Origin: Reyranella massiliensis 521
GTDB taxonomy: Bacteria; Pseudomonadota; Alphaproteobacteria; Reyranellales; Reyranellaceae
Assembly (NCBI RefSeq): GCF_000312425.1
Contig: NZ_HE997181.1
Coordinates: 3,074,729 to 3,138,728 of the forward strand
Length of the DNA: 64,000 nt
Reading direction: 5' to 3'
The position numbers and the translations under genes are program-made. Below are positions 17,802-29,345 of the stretch, one piece after another. Within the stretch, counting starts at the first letter, position 1, and every line of letters starts with the position of its first letter. A model generated the notes under the pieces. That model was not told the origin of the DNA and made no database searches. It saw only the letters and a list, made by a program, of their open reading frames with translations.

Positions 17802-18398
17802 CTAACGCGCCCCGCCCGGTACCCACAGCACATCTGCTGCGCCGTTGTCGTTCAGTCGACGTGCAAGCACGAACAGATGATCCGACAGTCGGTTGATGTA
17901 CTTGATCGCCTCGGGGTTGATCGGCTGCTCGGCCGCCAGATGCGTCATGCAGCGCTCGGCGCGGCGCGCCACGGTCCGCGCCAGATGCAACCAGGACGCC
18001 GCTTCGCTGCCACCGGGCAGGATGAACGACTTCAGCGGCTGCAGCTCGGCGTTCATTGCGTCGATCTCGCGTTCGAGCCGTTCGACTTGCGATGCCACGA
18101 TGCGCAGCGCCTGCTCGTCGCGCTTGGTCTTGCCCTCGGGCGTGCAGAGATCGGCGCCGAGATCGAACAGATCGTTCTGGATGCGGCCGAGCATCGCATC
18201 GGCCTCCTCGAAGCGCGGATCTTTTGCGCCGGCGCGTGCAATCGCATTGCGCGCAAGACCTATCACCGAATTGGCTTCGTCGGTCGTGCCGTAGGCCTCG
18301 ACGCGAATATCGTGCTTGGCGACCCTCTCGCCGCGGCCCAGCGACGTCTGCCCGGCATCGCCACCGCGCGTGTAGATACGCGTGAGGTTGACGGCCAT
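17802..18398 (-). CDS. ATP:cob(I)alamin adenosyltransferase, PduO type
   Basis: Makes adenosylcobalamin from cob(I)alamin and ATP. The 198-residue product has the N-terminal signature YTRGGDAGQTSLG and, further on, EAYGTTDEANSVIG and the C-terminal ARTVARRAERCMTHL, all typical of PduO/MMAB enzymes. It supplies the cofactor for the class II RNR and for the mutases of the ethylmalonyl-CoA pathway implied by ccr. It starts 3 bases after the HIG1 gene and ends the Bug-tauD-HAD-amine oxidase run. Confidence 0.94.
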   Translation of the reverse strand: MAVNLTRIYTRGGDAGQTSLGRGERVAKHDIRVEAYGTTDEANSVIGLARNAIARAGAKDPRFEEADAMLGRIQNDLFDLGADLCTPEGKTKRDEQALRIVASQVERLEREIDAMNAELQPLKSFILPGGSEAASWLHLARTVARRAERCMTHLAAEQPINPEAIKYINRLSDHLFVLARRLNDNGAADVLWVPGGAR

Positions 18399-18401
18399 CG
18401 C

Positions 18402-18614
18402 CTAGCTCCGGCTCGCGAGATACCACAGCAGGATCAGCACGATCGTCAGGAGCTGCAGGCGCACGCGCCACCACATCAGGCGATTGCTGCGGCGGCTGCC
18501 GTCGATGCTGCCATCCTGATTGCGGCTCATGCTGATCAGGCCGGCGAACAAAGTGCCGAGCGTGGCGAAGGCCGACACCAGCACGAGAACGAACAGGACG
18601 TTTGCGAGGGTCAT
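18402..18614 (-). CDS. HIG1 domain (twin transmembrane) protein
   Basis: A 70-residue membrane protein with two helices (about 5-27 and 48-66) joined by a polar loop, and the SNRLMWWRVRLQ block that defines the HIG_1_N/twin transmembrane family. Mitochondrial relatives (Rcf1/HIGD) associate with cytochrome oxidase; the bacterial role is unsettled. Co-occurrence directly before the cobalamin adenosyltransferase is common in Alphaproteobacteria. It begins 6 bases after the amine oxidase stop. Confidence 0.88.
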   Translation of the reverse strand: MTLANVLFVLVLVSAFATLGTLFAGLISMSRNQDGSIDGSRRSNRLMWWRVRLQLLTIVLILLWYLASRS

Positions 18615-18620
18615 AGGGGC

Positions 18621-20057
18621 TTATCCCGCATTGTGCCGGCCCGCGCCAGTACGCGCGGCAGCCCAGGGCCGCGCCACGCGGGTGGCTGCCGTGCCCGTAG
18701 CGGCGCGGAAGATCGCTTCGGCCGTCTGCTCGCCCGACCAAAGCGCTGCGTGCACCGTGCCGTATTCGACAGGTTCGGTCGCTTCGCCGGCGAAGAACAC
18801 GCGGCTCCCCAGCGGACGGGCATGTGCCGTGCAGTCTTCCGGATCGCTGCCGACGCCGGGATAGGAATAGCCGCCGCGCGACCAAGGGTCGCTCAGCCAG
18901 CGCGGAAAGGCCACGGCTTCGGGTTCGGGAATGTCGTTGCCGAACATCGCCCGCAACGAGGCCATCGCGACCTTCACGACATCTCCGTCGGACGCGTTGC
19001 GATCGAGGCGAATGGCGGTATCGCCGTTGGCGAAGCTGAGCAGGATCGGCAGGCCCGTCTCTTCGTGATGGCTCACCCAGGTATTGAAGGTGCCGCGCTG
19101 GCGCGGCGAATTTGGCAGCCGGCCAAACCATTTCGGCTGGTCCGGCCAGAAACGCTTCGGGAAGCGCAGGTAGATCTTGCCGAGAATGCCGGCGCCATAA
19201 CCCAGTCGGCCGATCGCAATGCGCTGCGCTTGGGGCGGCACCGGATCCAGCGCCGGTAGTCCCGCGCGCAGCAGGCCGACAGGAACGGCCACGACCGCGC
19301 GATCCGCTTCGAGGCGCTCGCCGCCCTGGAGATGGACCGTGACGCCCTGCCCGGTCCAGGCGATGCATTCCGCCGCCACGCCGTGACGGATCGCAAGCCC
19401 GCGCGCGGCATCGTCGATCAGCGTGTGGAAGCCTCCTTTGGGCTGGGCGTTACGGTCGAGCCCTTCGGTCGGAAACCATTCTGCCGCCGCCACGGCTTCC
19501 CACGGCGCGCTCTGCACGCCCTCGCTCATCTCGACGAAGGTCGCCACGACCAGCCGGTCGATCTCGGGCAGCCATGATGCGCCGAGCAGCGGCTCCACGG
19601 CATCACGTACGGAGATCGAACGCGGCCCGCGCACGCGGGTCATTGCCTTGCTCTTCCAAGTGGCCCATTCGATCGCGGCCTTGAAGGCGAGGCGTCCCCT
19701 GATGGCGCGGCGGCGCTGGCCCTCGCGTGTCGGCGCCGTGGCGCGTTTGTCGATCAGGAGGCGTTCGCCCTGCGACTCGATCAACTGGACACCGAGCTTG
19801 TCGCACCACAGCGCCAGCGGATTGCCCTCGACGCCGTGGACCCACGAGCCACCGAGATCGACGGGCGCGCCGATACGGCTGTCGGTCCAGACGCGCCCCC
19901 CCGTACGATCGCGCGCCTCGAGCACCGTAACCCGGAAGCCCGAATCATGAAGCAGTCGTGCGGTCACGAGCCCGGCCATACCGGCGCCGACGACGATCAC
20001 CTTCTCGGGGCGGCCGCTGCCCATCGACCAGTTTCCGGTCATCGGGCCTCCGGTCAT
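18621..20057 (-). CDS. Flavin-dependent amine oxidase
   Basis: A 478-residue FAD oxidase of the monoamine/polyamine oxidase superfamily. The Rossmann motif VIVVGAGMAGLVTARLL lies near residue 20, followed by EARDRTGGRVWTD; the C-terminal FAD block is VFFAGEATEPVEYGTVHAALWSG (seen as VFFAGEATEPVEYGTVHAA). No signal peptide. The annotated ATG overlaps the preceding HAD gene stop (ATGA at 20054-20057); in-frame ATGs at 20042 and 20024 are alternatives. The amine substrate cannot be read from sequence. Confidence 0.9.
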   Translation of the reverse strand: MTGGPMTGNWSMGSGRPEKVIVVGAGMAGLVTARLLHDSGFRVTVLEARDRTGGRVWTDSRIGAPVDLGGSWVHGVEGNPLALWCDKLGVQLIESQGERLLIDKRATAPTREGQRRRAIRGRLAFKAAIEWATWKSKAMTRVRGPRSISVRDAVEPLLGASWLPEIDRLVVATFVEMSEGVQSAPWEAVAAAEWFPTEGLDRNAQPKGGFHTLIDDAARGLAIRHGVAAECIAWTGQGVTVHLQGGERLEADRAVVAVPVGLLRAGLPALDPVPPQAQRIAIGRLGYGAGILGKIYLRFPKRFWPDQPKWFGRLPNSPRQRGTFNTWVSHHEETGLPILLSFANGDTAIRLDRNASDGDVVKVAMASLRAMFGNDIPEPEAVAFPRWLSDPWSRGGYSYPGVGSDPEDCTAHARPLGSRVFFAGEATEPVEYGTVHAALWSGEQTAEAIFRAATGTAATRVARPWAAARTGAGRHNAG

Positions 20058-20701
20058 GACCCGACCAGAGCCGGCAGCTTCGACATGTCGTTGAACGGAT
20101 AACCGCCTGCCGCCTGCAGGGCCGCAGCATCGGTATGCGCAGCGCCGACATAGGCCACGGCACGCATGCCCGCGGCGTGCGCCGCCTGGATGCCCGGCAG
20201 CGAATCCTCCACCACGGTGCAGGCAAAAGGCTGCACGTTCATGCGCAGGGCCGCATGCAGGAAGAGATCGGGGAACGGCTTTCCGCGCGGCACCTCAGCC
20301 GAGCTGAAGATGCGCCCCTCGAAGCGCTGCCACAGGCCGGTGATGCCCAAGGTCACGCGCATCTTGTCGAAGCCGCCCGAGCTTGCCACGCAGGTCACCG
20401 CGCCAGCCGCTTCGATGACGTCGATCGCCGCGATGACTCCGGGTACGGCGCGCAGGGGCGCATCGTGAAAGGCTTGCAGCGTATCGGCCTGCAGCCGATC
20501 AATGAAGCCGAACGGCAGGGCGTGCCCGAGTTCGCCCTCGACGATCTCCACACAGGATTTCATCGAGCGGCCCATCAACCGGCGCATCGTTTCCTCGACG
20601 CTCCAGTTCAGGCCCTCGCGCTGGAGAGCGCGAGCAAAGCAGGTATTGGCGATCGGCTCGCTGTCGACCAGCACGCCATCGCAATCAAAGATTACGAGCA
20701 C
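20054..20701 (-). CDS. HAD family hydrolase (beta-phosphoglucomutase-like phosphatase)
   Basis: A 215-residue HAD phosphatase: motif I FDCDGVLVDSE at residues 5-15, a helical cap, motif II CVASSGG, motif III GKPFPDLF, motif IV VVEDSLPGIQAA. This is the classical subfamily I arrangement acting on small phosphorylated metabolites. The start is GTG at 20701, 28 bases after the dioxygenase gene. Its stop is coupled to the amine oxidase start. Confidence 0.92.
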   Translation of the reverse strand: MLVIFDCDGVLVDSEPIANTCFARALQREGLNWSVEETMRRLMGRSMKSCVEIVEGELGHALPFGFIDRLQADTLQAFHDAPLRAVPGVIAAIDVIEAAGAVTCVASSGGFDKMRVTLGITGLWQRFEGRIFSSAEVPRGKPFPDLFLHAALRMNVQPFACTVVEDSLPGIQAAHAAGMRAVAYVGAAHTDAAALQAAGGYPFNDMSKLPALVGS

Positions 20702-20729
20702 GCACCGTCAGTATCACGGCCGGGCATTG

Positions 20730-21611
20730 TCAGTAAGGCTTGTCGCCCGCCACCGTGACCCGATTGCCGCTGCGCGTATGCGGCCAGTAGTCCCACATCG
20801 CCCGGTGCTGGACGCACCGATTGTCCCAGAAGGCGATCGAATTCTCGCGCCACCGGAAGCGGCACTGGAAGAGCGGATTCTCCATGTGCTCGAAGAGGTA
20901 GCGCAGGATGCCCTCGCTCTCGTCGCGCGGCACGCCGACCAGACGCTTGGTGAAGCCGCGGTTGACGTAGAGCGCCTTGCGGTTGGTCACCGGGTGGGTG
21001 CGAACGACCGGATGCTCGGCGCGCGGATAGACCGGCTTGTCCTTGACGCCGAGGTTTGCGTACGTGCCGCGATAGGCGTCCTCGCCATCGTGGATCGCCG
21101 TGAGGCCGTCGAGATAGGCCTTCATGCGGTCGGACAACGCCTCGTAGGCGGCGTACATGTTGGCGAACAGCGTATCGCCGCCCTTGGGCGGGCACTGCTT
21201 GATGTAGAGGATGCTGCCCATCGGCGGCTCGACATCGCAGCTCACGTCGGTGTGCCAGCCTTCGCCATTGGCGCGCGGCGAGTCCTTGTCGGCGCGAATG
21301 ATCATCAGCTCCGGCTTGCCGGGCTCCGCCGGCGCGGCGGGGTGGATGTGCAGGTCGCCGAACAGCCGTCCGAAAGCGAGATGCTGGTCCTGCGTGATGT
21401 GCTGGTCGCGGAAGAAGATCACGCAGTTCTCGGCAAGGGCGCGGTGCAGCTCGTCGATCTGCCGGTTGCCCAGCGGCTTCGACAGGTCGATGCCGCCCAC
21501 TTCCGCACCGATGACGGGCGTCAGCTTGTCGATCTGAAGGGTCTCGTACGGCGCCGATTCGTCGGCGATGTGACGGTAACGAGGTCCCTTGTTGCCAGTC
21601 AGGCTGCTCAT
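20730..21611 (-). CDS. TauD/TfdA family 2-oxoglutarate-dependent dioxygenase
   Basis: A 293-residue Fe(II)/2-oxoglutarate oxygenase. The iron facial triad is visible: GWHTDVSCD gives H and D, and the distal His lies in HPVVRTHPVTNRKALYVNRG (here ERHPV-like AEHPVVRTHPV). FFRDQHITQDQHLAFGRLFG is the family N-terminal block. Relatives attack taurine, 2,4-D or sulfonates and carboxylates. An AAGGAG site precedes the ATG. The gene starts 11 bases after the Bug-type binding protein, suggesting that the binding protein delivers the substrate or a related acid. Confidence 0.93.
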   Translation of the reverse strand: MSSLTGNKGPRYRHIADESAPYETLQIDKLTPVIGAEVGGIDLSKPLGNRQIDELHRALAENCVIFFRDQHITQDQHLAFGRLFGDLHIHPAAPAEPGKPELMIIRADKDSPRANGEGWHTDVSCDVEPPMGSILYIKQCPPKGGDTLFANMYAAYEALSDRMKAYLDGLTAIHDGEDAYRGTYANLGVKDKPVYPRAEHPVVRTHPVTNRKALYVNRGFTKRLVGVPRDESEGILRYLFEHMENPLFQCRFRWRENSIAFWDNRCVQHRAMWDYWPHTRSGNRVTVAGDKPY

Positions 21612-21622
21612 GAGACGTCTCC

Positions 21623-22591
21623 TTATTCGACCTTGATGTTGGCACGACGGATGATGCTGCCCCAGCGCTCCTTCTCGGCGCGCCCGAACGCCGCGAACCC
21701 GTCCGGGCTCATCAGCTTTGGAGCCGAGCCCATGGAGTCGAGCTTGGCGACCGTTTCCGGCATGGCGGCGACGGTGCGGATGTCGGCATTGATCTTGTCC
21801 ACGATATCTCGCGGCGTACCCTTCGGTACGTAGAAGCCCGACCAGGTGGTGAGCAGCATGTCGGGCATCCCCGCTTCCGCCGCCGTCGGCACGTCGGCAA
21901 TCGGCGGATACCGTTCCGTATCGGTCAGCATCAACCCCTTCAGTGCGCCACGATCGATGGCCAGCTTGGCGTTGGTCGTGTCGATCATCATGAAAGTGAT
22001 CAAGCCGCTCTGCACGTCGGGGATGGCCTGCGGGTTGCTTTTGTAGCCGACATAGACCGCCTCGACGCCGGCCAGCATCTTGTAGAGTTCCGAGGCCACG
22101 CGCGACGGCAACGAGCCCGCGGCGAAATTGTGCTTGCCGGGTTCGGCCTTGAGCTTCGCCGTAAGCTCCTTCACCGTGTTGATCGGGCTGTTCCTGTCGA
22201 CCAGCAGCACGAACGGCGACAGGCCCATGCGCGTGACCGCCTCGAAGCTCTCGATCGCATCGTAGGGCAGCTTGGCGTAGATCGCGGGATTGACCACCTG
22301 GGTCATTGCCGAGGTTGCGAAGATTGTAAGCCCGTCCGGCTTAGCGCGCGCCACGAACTCGGCTGCCGGAATGCCGTTGCCGCCACCCTTGTTGTCGACC
22401 ACCACGGGCTGCCCCCAGATCGCCGACAATTGCTCCGCATAGACACGCGCGCCGAGATCCGTCGCCGCACCCGCTGGAAACGGCACGACCATGGTCACGC
22501 GGCCGGCAGGGAACTTCTGGGCCCGCACGATGGTCGGCGCGGCGAGGACTGCAGCGGCGCCTGCCACGACAAGGTGTCGTCTTCGGAGCAT
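21623..22591 (-). CDS. Tripartite tricarboxylate transporter (Bug) substrate-binding protein
   Basis: A 322-residue periplasmic receptor of the Bug/TctC family. A twin-arginine-like signal (MLRRRHLVVAGAAAVLAAPT) precedes VTMVVPFPAGAATDLGAR and VVVDNKGGGNG, which are hallmark blocks. Bug proteins bind carboxylates such as citrate, nicotinate or aspartate. No TctA/TctB membrane genes lie in the window, so it is an orphan receptor. It heads the minus-strand run and is divergent from an IclR gene, the likely regulator. Confidence 0.93.
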   Translation of the reverse strand: MLRRRHLVVAGAAAVLAAPTIVRAQKFPAGRVTMVVPFPAGAATDLGARVYAEQLSAIWGQPVVVDNKGGGNGIPAAEFVARAKPDGLTIFATSAMTQVVNPAIYAKLPYDAIESFEAVTRMGLSPFVLLVDRNSPINTVKELTAKLKAEPGKHNFAAGSLPSRVASELYKMLAGVEAVYVGYKSNPQAIPDVQSGLITFMMIDTTNAKLAIDRGALKGLMLTDTERYPPIADVPTAAEAGMPDMLLTTWSGFYVPKGTPRDIVDKINADIRTVAAMPETVAKLDSMGSAPKLMSPDGFAAFGRAEKERWGSIIRRANIKVE

Positions 22592-22661
22592 GATTCCTCT
22601 CGTCTTCTTGGGGTAAGCCTAGCCCGACCTGCACGGCTTTTCTGCGACCAAGTCGACAGAG

Positions 22662-22674
22662 TCCGTATTACGGA
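22662..22674. promoter_or_regulatory. Putative IclR operator
   Basis: TCCGTA-T-TACGGA, a perfect 13-bp palindrome in the 96-base divergent spacer between the Bug and iclR-type genes, 13 bases before the regulator ATG. Size and location suit IclR-family autoregulation; the binding protein is inferred. Confidence 0.5.
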
Positions 22675-22687
22675 ATAGTGTCTCCGC

Positions 22688-23410
22688 ATGATCGAGCCGG
22701 TGCGGCGCAGCTTTATCGTCCTCGAAACCTTGAGCCGGCGCCCGCACGGCACCATTGCCGTCTTGGCAGACGAAACCGGCCTGCCGCGTCCGACCGTCGT
22801 GCGGCTCCTCAAGACGTTGATCGAGCTGGGCTATGTCACCCAGGTTTCGCGTCATCTCGGCTATCGGCTCACCGACCGCGTGCTGGGCCTCGCCCAGGGC
22901 ATCCGCTTCGTAGATCACTTCGTCGATGCCGCCGCCCCGCACATGCGTCGCTTCACGCAGAAGCATGGCTGGCCGCTCTACCTCGGCACGATCAGCCATC
23001 GCGCCATCACCATCCGCTATTCGACGGCGCCGGAAAGTCCGATGTCCTTCGAGCGTTCGGCCTTGCAGCGCCGCAGCCCGATCCTGACCGGCGCCCTGGG
23101 GCGAGCCTGGCTCGCTTTCTGTTCGGACGAGGAGCGGCGTGCCGTCCTGCGCGATCTCGGCGCGCGCCGCGATGCAAGCCTCGCCGCGGCCTTCGCGCGG
23201 ATACGGCGCGATGGTTACGCCTTTGCCTCGTTGCCGCGCCCCGGCCGCCTGCAGGGCATTGCCGTCGCCATTCGAAATGGCCCGCGCGTGTTGGGCTGCA
23301 TTTCCATGCGCTTCACGCGCTCGGCGATGACCGAAGCCGATGCGGGCAGGCGCTACGGCCCGCCGCTCAATGCCCTCGCCCGGGCCATCGCGACGGACGT
23401 CGCCCGCTAG
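22688..23410 (+). CDS. IclR family transcriptional regulator
   Basis: A 240-residue regulator: N-terminal winged helix (about 5-65) with TIAVLADETGLPRPTVVRLLKTL as recognition region (seen as ETGLPRPTVVRLLKTL), then the IclR effector domain (about 80-240) with GAAP-type ITGALGRAWLAF. IclR proteins sense aromatic or small carboxylic acids. It is divergent from the Bug-TauD-HAD-amine oxidase run and upstream of the sulfatase, either of which it may control. Confidence 0.92.
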   Translation: MIEPVRRSFIVLETLSRRPHGTIAVLADETGLPRPTVVRLLKTLIELGYVTQVSRHLGYRLTDRVLGLAQGIRFVDHFVDAAAPHMRRFTQKHGWPLYLGTISHRAITIRYSTAPESPMSFERSALQRRSPILTGALGRAWLAFCSDEERRAVLRDLGARRDASLAAAFARIRRDGYAFASLPRPGRLQGIAVAIRNGPRVLGCISMRFTRSAMTEADAGRRYGPPLNALARAIATDVAR

Positions 23411-23495
23411 ACCGTCGATCGTCTGCCGCAAGCGATTCTGTCTTGCCCTTGGCACGCCGGGCGATAGCGTGACTCCAAAGTCACGCGGAGGAAGC

Positions 23496-25034
23496 ATGCC
23501 GACATTCGATGCCATCGCCACATCAACGGTGCGCAAGGCCGATCATCTGGAGCCGGGCTTCGTGCATAAGGCCGACATCGAGATCGCAGCACGCAAGCTC
23601 GCGGCGCGCAAGAAGAAGCCCAACATCCTGATCTACCTGATGGACGATGTCGGCTGGGGCGACTTCGGCTGCTATGGCGGCGGCGTGGCGGTCGGCGCTC
23701 CGACGCCAAACTTCGACAAGATCGCGCGCGGCGGCCTGCAGCTCACCTCCTGCTACTCCGAACCGTCCTGCTCGCCGTCCCGCGCCACGCTGCATACCGG
23801 CCGCGTCCCCAACCGCCACGGCCTGCATCGCCCGCCGATGTACGGCGAGCCTGGCGGCCTGCAGGGCGAAGTCACGCTGCCCATGCTGCTCGGCCAGGCC
23901 GGCTACACGACCCAGGCGGTCGGCAAGTGGCACATCGGCGAGAACATCGAATCGCAGCCGCAGAATGTCGGCTACGACGATTTCTATGGCTTCCTCTCCG
24001 TCTCCGACATGTACACGGAATGGCGCGACCCGCACTTCTTCCCGGAGATCGTCTATTCCGACGCCCGGACCGAGTGGATCAAGAACATGCCCTTCAACCG
24101 CTGCTTCGTGCACGCGACGAAGGGGAAGGAAGCCACCAACGTCGAGGAAGTCACCATCCCCGTCCTCTCCGAACTCGACGAGAAGTGGTGCCGCTACTCC
24201 ATCGACTTCATCAAGAAGCAGGCAAAGTCCGACAAGCCGTGGCTGCTCTACCACTGCACGCGCGGCGCGCACTTCGACAACTACCCGCACGAGAAATATC
24301 TCGGCAAGTCACCGGCCAGGCATCCCTACAAGGACACCTTGCTCGAACTCGACGAGATCATGGGCCGGCTGGTCGAAGCGCTCCGCGAGTCGGGCCAGCT
24401 CGAAGACACGCTGATCTTCATCTCCTCGGACAACGGCCCGCACATGGAGACCTGGCCGGATGCCGCCTTCACGCCGTTCCGCTGCGCCAAGGGCTCGACC
24501 TGGGAAGGCGGCGTGCGCGTCCCCGGCCTGCTCTACTGGCCGGGCACGATCGACGCCGGGCGTCAGAGCGATGGCCTGTTCGACTTCAACGACATCCTGC
24601 CGACGGCGCTCGCGCTCGCCGGTGCGTCCGATCTGCTGCCCTCGGACCGCTACATCGACGGCATCGACCAGAGTTCGTTCATCCTCGCACCCGACGGTCT
24701 TTCTAGCCGCAAGTACCACTACTACTGGCTGTCGCAGACCTTCTCGGGATTGCGCTGCGGCGAATACAAGATGGTGCTGTCGGCGACGAGCGACAATTCG
24801 ACGGACGCTTTTGGGACTGGCGGCTTTACCGGCGTGCTGGAACGCTTCGCCTATCCGAGGCTCTACAATCTCTATCTCGACCCCAAGGAGCAGCACAATT
24901 ACCTGACGCGCAAGCTCGCCTATGTGGAGGCTTTCCAGCTCGGCATGCGCAACCATCTCGGCACCTTCAAGCGCTTCCCTCCCAAGAAGGTCATGGGTAT
25001 CAAGGTCGCCGACACGAGATCGCCATCTTCATGA
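23496..25034 (+). CDS. Sulfatase (arylsulfatase-type)
   Basis: A 512-residue alkaline-phosphatase-superfamily sulfatase. The first metal site is NILIYLMDDVGWGDFG near residue 45, and the formylglycine motif is CSPSRATLHTGR (C-x-P-S-R) near residue 90, so it needs a maturation enzyme to convert the cysteine. FISSDNGPH supplies the second metal residues. There is no signal peptide: about 40 polar residues precede the core, suggesting a cytoplasmic enzyme. The ATG at 23496 follows GGAGGAAG. Substrate unknown; related proteins include phosphonate monoester hydrolases and choline sulfatases. Confidence 0.92.
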   Translation: MPTFDAIATSTVRKADHLEPGFVHKADIEIAARKLAARKKKPNILIYLMDDVGWGDFGCYGGGVAVGAPTPNFDKIARGGLQLTSCYSEPSCSPSRATLHTGRVPNRHGLHRPPMYGEPGGLQGEVTLPMLLGQAGYTTQAVGKWHIGENIESQPQNVGYDDFYGFLSVSDMYTEWRDPHFFPEIVYSDARTEWIKNMPFNRCFVHATKGKEATNVEEVTIPVLSELDEKWCRYSIDFIKKQAKSDKPWLLYHCTRGAHFDNYPHEKYLGKSPARHPYKDTLLELDEIMGRLVEALRESGQLEDTLIFISSDNGPHMETWPDAAFTPFRCAKGSTWEGGVRVPGLLYWPGTIDAGRQSDGLFDFNDILPTALALAGASDLLPSDRYIDGIDQSSFILAPDGLSSRKYHYYWLSQTFSGLRCGEYKMVLSATSDNSTDAFGTGGFTGVLERFAYPRLYNLYLDPKEQHNYLTRKLAYVEAFQLGMRNHLGTFKRFPPKKVMGIKVADTRSPSS

Positions 25035-25082
25035 TAAGGATGCCGGCGACTTTTCGTTCAGCTTAGGTCAGAGGTCCCGGCG

Positions 25083-26105
25083 ATGAATGCAGTAACCCCG
25101 CGCATGGATGATGCGACCGATGCCCCGGCCCAGTCGCGCCGCGACTGGACCCGGGCAGAAGCCGAAGCGCTCTATGCCCTGCCCTTCGCCGAGCTGATGT
25201 TCCAGGCGCAGACCGTTCATCGCCGCAACTTCGATCCCAACCATGTCGAGACCGCCAGCCTGCTCAGCATCAAGACCGGCGGCTGTCCGGAGGATTGCGG
25301 CTACTGCTCGCAGAGCGCCCACTTTGATACTGACGTGAAGGCCACCCGACTGATGGACCAGGCGCCTGTCGTGGAAGCCGCACGCCGTGCGCAGGCCGCC
25401 GGCGCGACCCGCTTCTGCATGGCTGCCGCCTGGCGCAATCCGAAGGACCGCGATCTCGATCGCGTTTGCGACATCGTGGGCGCCGTGAAAGGCCTCGGCA
25501 TGGAAACCTGCGCCACGCTCGGCATGCTGACGCCTGCGCAGGCGGCGCGACTGCGCGAAGCCGGGCTCGACTTCTACAATCACAACGTCGACACCTCGCC
25601 GGAATATTACGACAAGATCATCACGACGCGGACCTTGCAGGACCGTATCGACACGCTGGCCCACGCCCGCGACGCCGGCCTCAAGGTCTGCTGCGGCGGC
25701 ATCATCGGCATGGGCGAACAGGTCGAGGACCGGCTGGGCATGCTCCTGCTGCTGGCCAACCTGCCCAGCCCGCCGGAAAGCGTGCCGATCAACATGTGGA
25801 ACGAGGTCAAGGGCGTGCCGGTCAACGACACCGCCGAGCGCCCCGACCCGATCGCATTGGTCCGGCTCGTCGCGGTCGCCCGCATCCTGATGCCTGCCAG
25901 CGTCGTCCGGCTGTCGGCCGGCCGTCAGTACATGACCGACGAGCTGCAGGCGCTTTGCTTCCTGGCCGGCGCCAACTCGATCTTCATCGGTGACGTCCTG
26001 CTCACGACCAAGAACCCGCAGCGCAACCGCGACGCCGAGCTGCTCGACCGGCTCGGCATCAAGTCGGGCCTCGCGGGCCGGGCAGAAGCGTCAGAGATTC
26101 GCTGA
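25083..26105 (+). CDS. bioB: Biotin synthase
   Basis: Radical-SAM insertion of sulfur into dethiobiotin. The 340-residue product has the radical-SAM cluster [11 protein letters not shown] near residue 64, [12 protein letters not shown], and the C-terminal [10 protein letters not shown] block. It stands alone: no bioF/A/D nearby. The ATG at 25083 is 48 bases after the sulfatase stop, so it may share that transcript. Biotin would serve acyl-CoA carboxylases. Confidence 0.96.
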   Translation: MNAVTPRMDDATDAPAQSRRDWTRAEAEALYALPFAELMFQAQTVHRRNFDPNHVETASLLSIKTGGCPEDCGYCSQSAHFDTDVKATRLMDQAPVVEAARRAQAAGATRFCMAAAWRNPKDRDLDRVCDIVGAVKGLGMETCATLGMLTPAQAARLREAGLDFYNHNVDTSPEYYDKIITTRTLQDRIDTLAHARDAGLKVCCGGIIGMGEQVEDRLGMLLLLANLPSPPESVPINMWNEVKGVPVNDTAERPDPIALVRLVAVARILMPASVVRLSAGRQYMTDELQALCFLAGANSIFIGDVLLTTKNPQRNRDAELLDRLGIKSGLAGRAEASEIR

Positions 26106-26127
26106 GCCGACAACGCGACCGATACCG

Positions 26128-26154
26128 GCGTCGTCGCCACAACGGCGGCGACGC
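26128..26154. terminator. GC-rich hairpin between bioB and a convergent lipoprotein gene
   Basis: Stem GCGTCGTCGCC / GGCGGCGACGC (11 bp with one wobble) around the loop ACAAC. It lies where two convergent genes end; no T tract follows on either strand, so intrinsic termination is uncertain. Confidence 0.35.
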
Positions 26155-26176
26155 CAGCCATCTCGATTGCCGACTC

Positions 26177-29332
<3,156 letters not shown>

Positions 29333-29345
29333 CTGGTAAGGCCGA

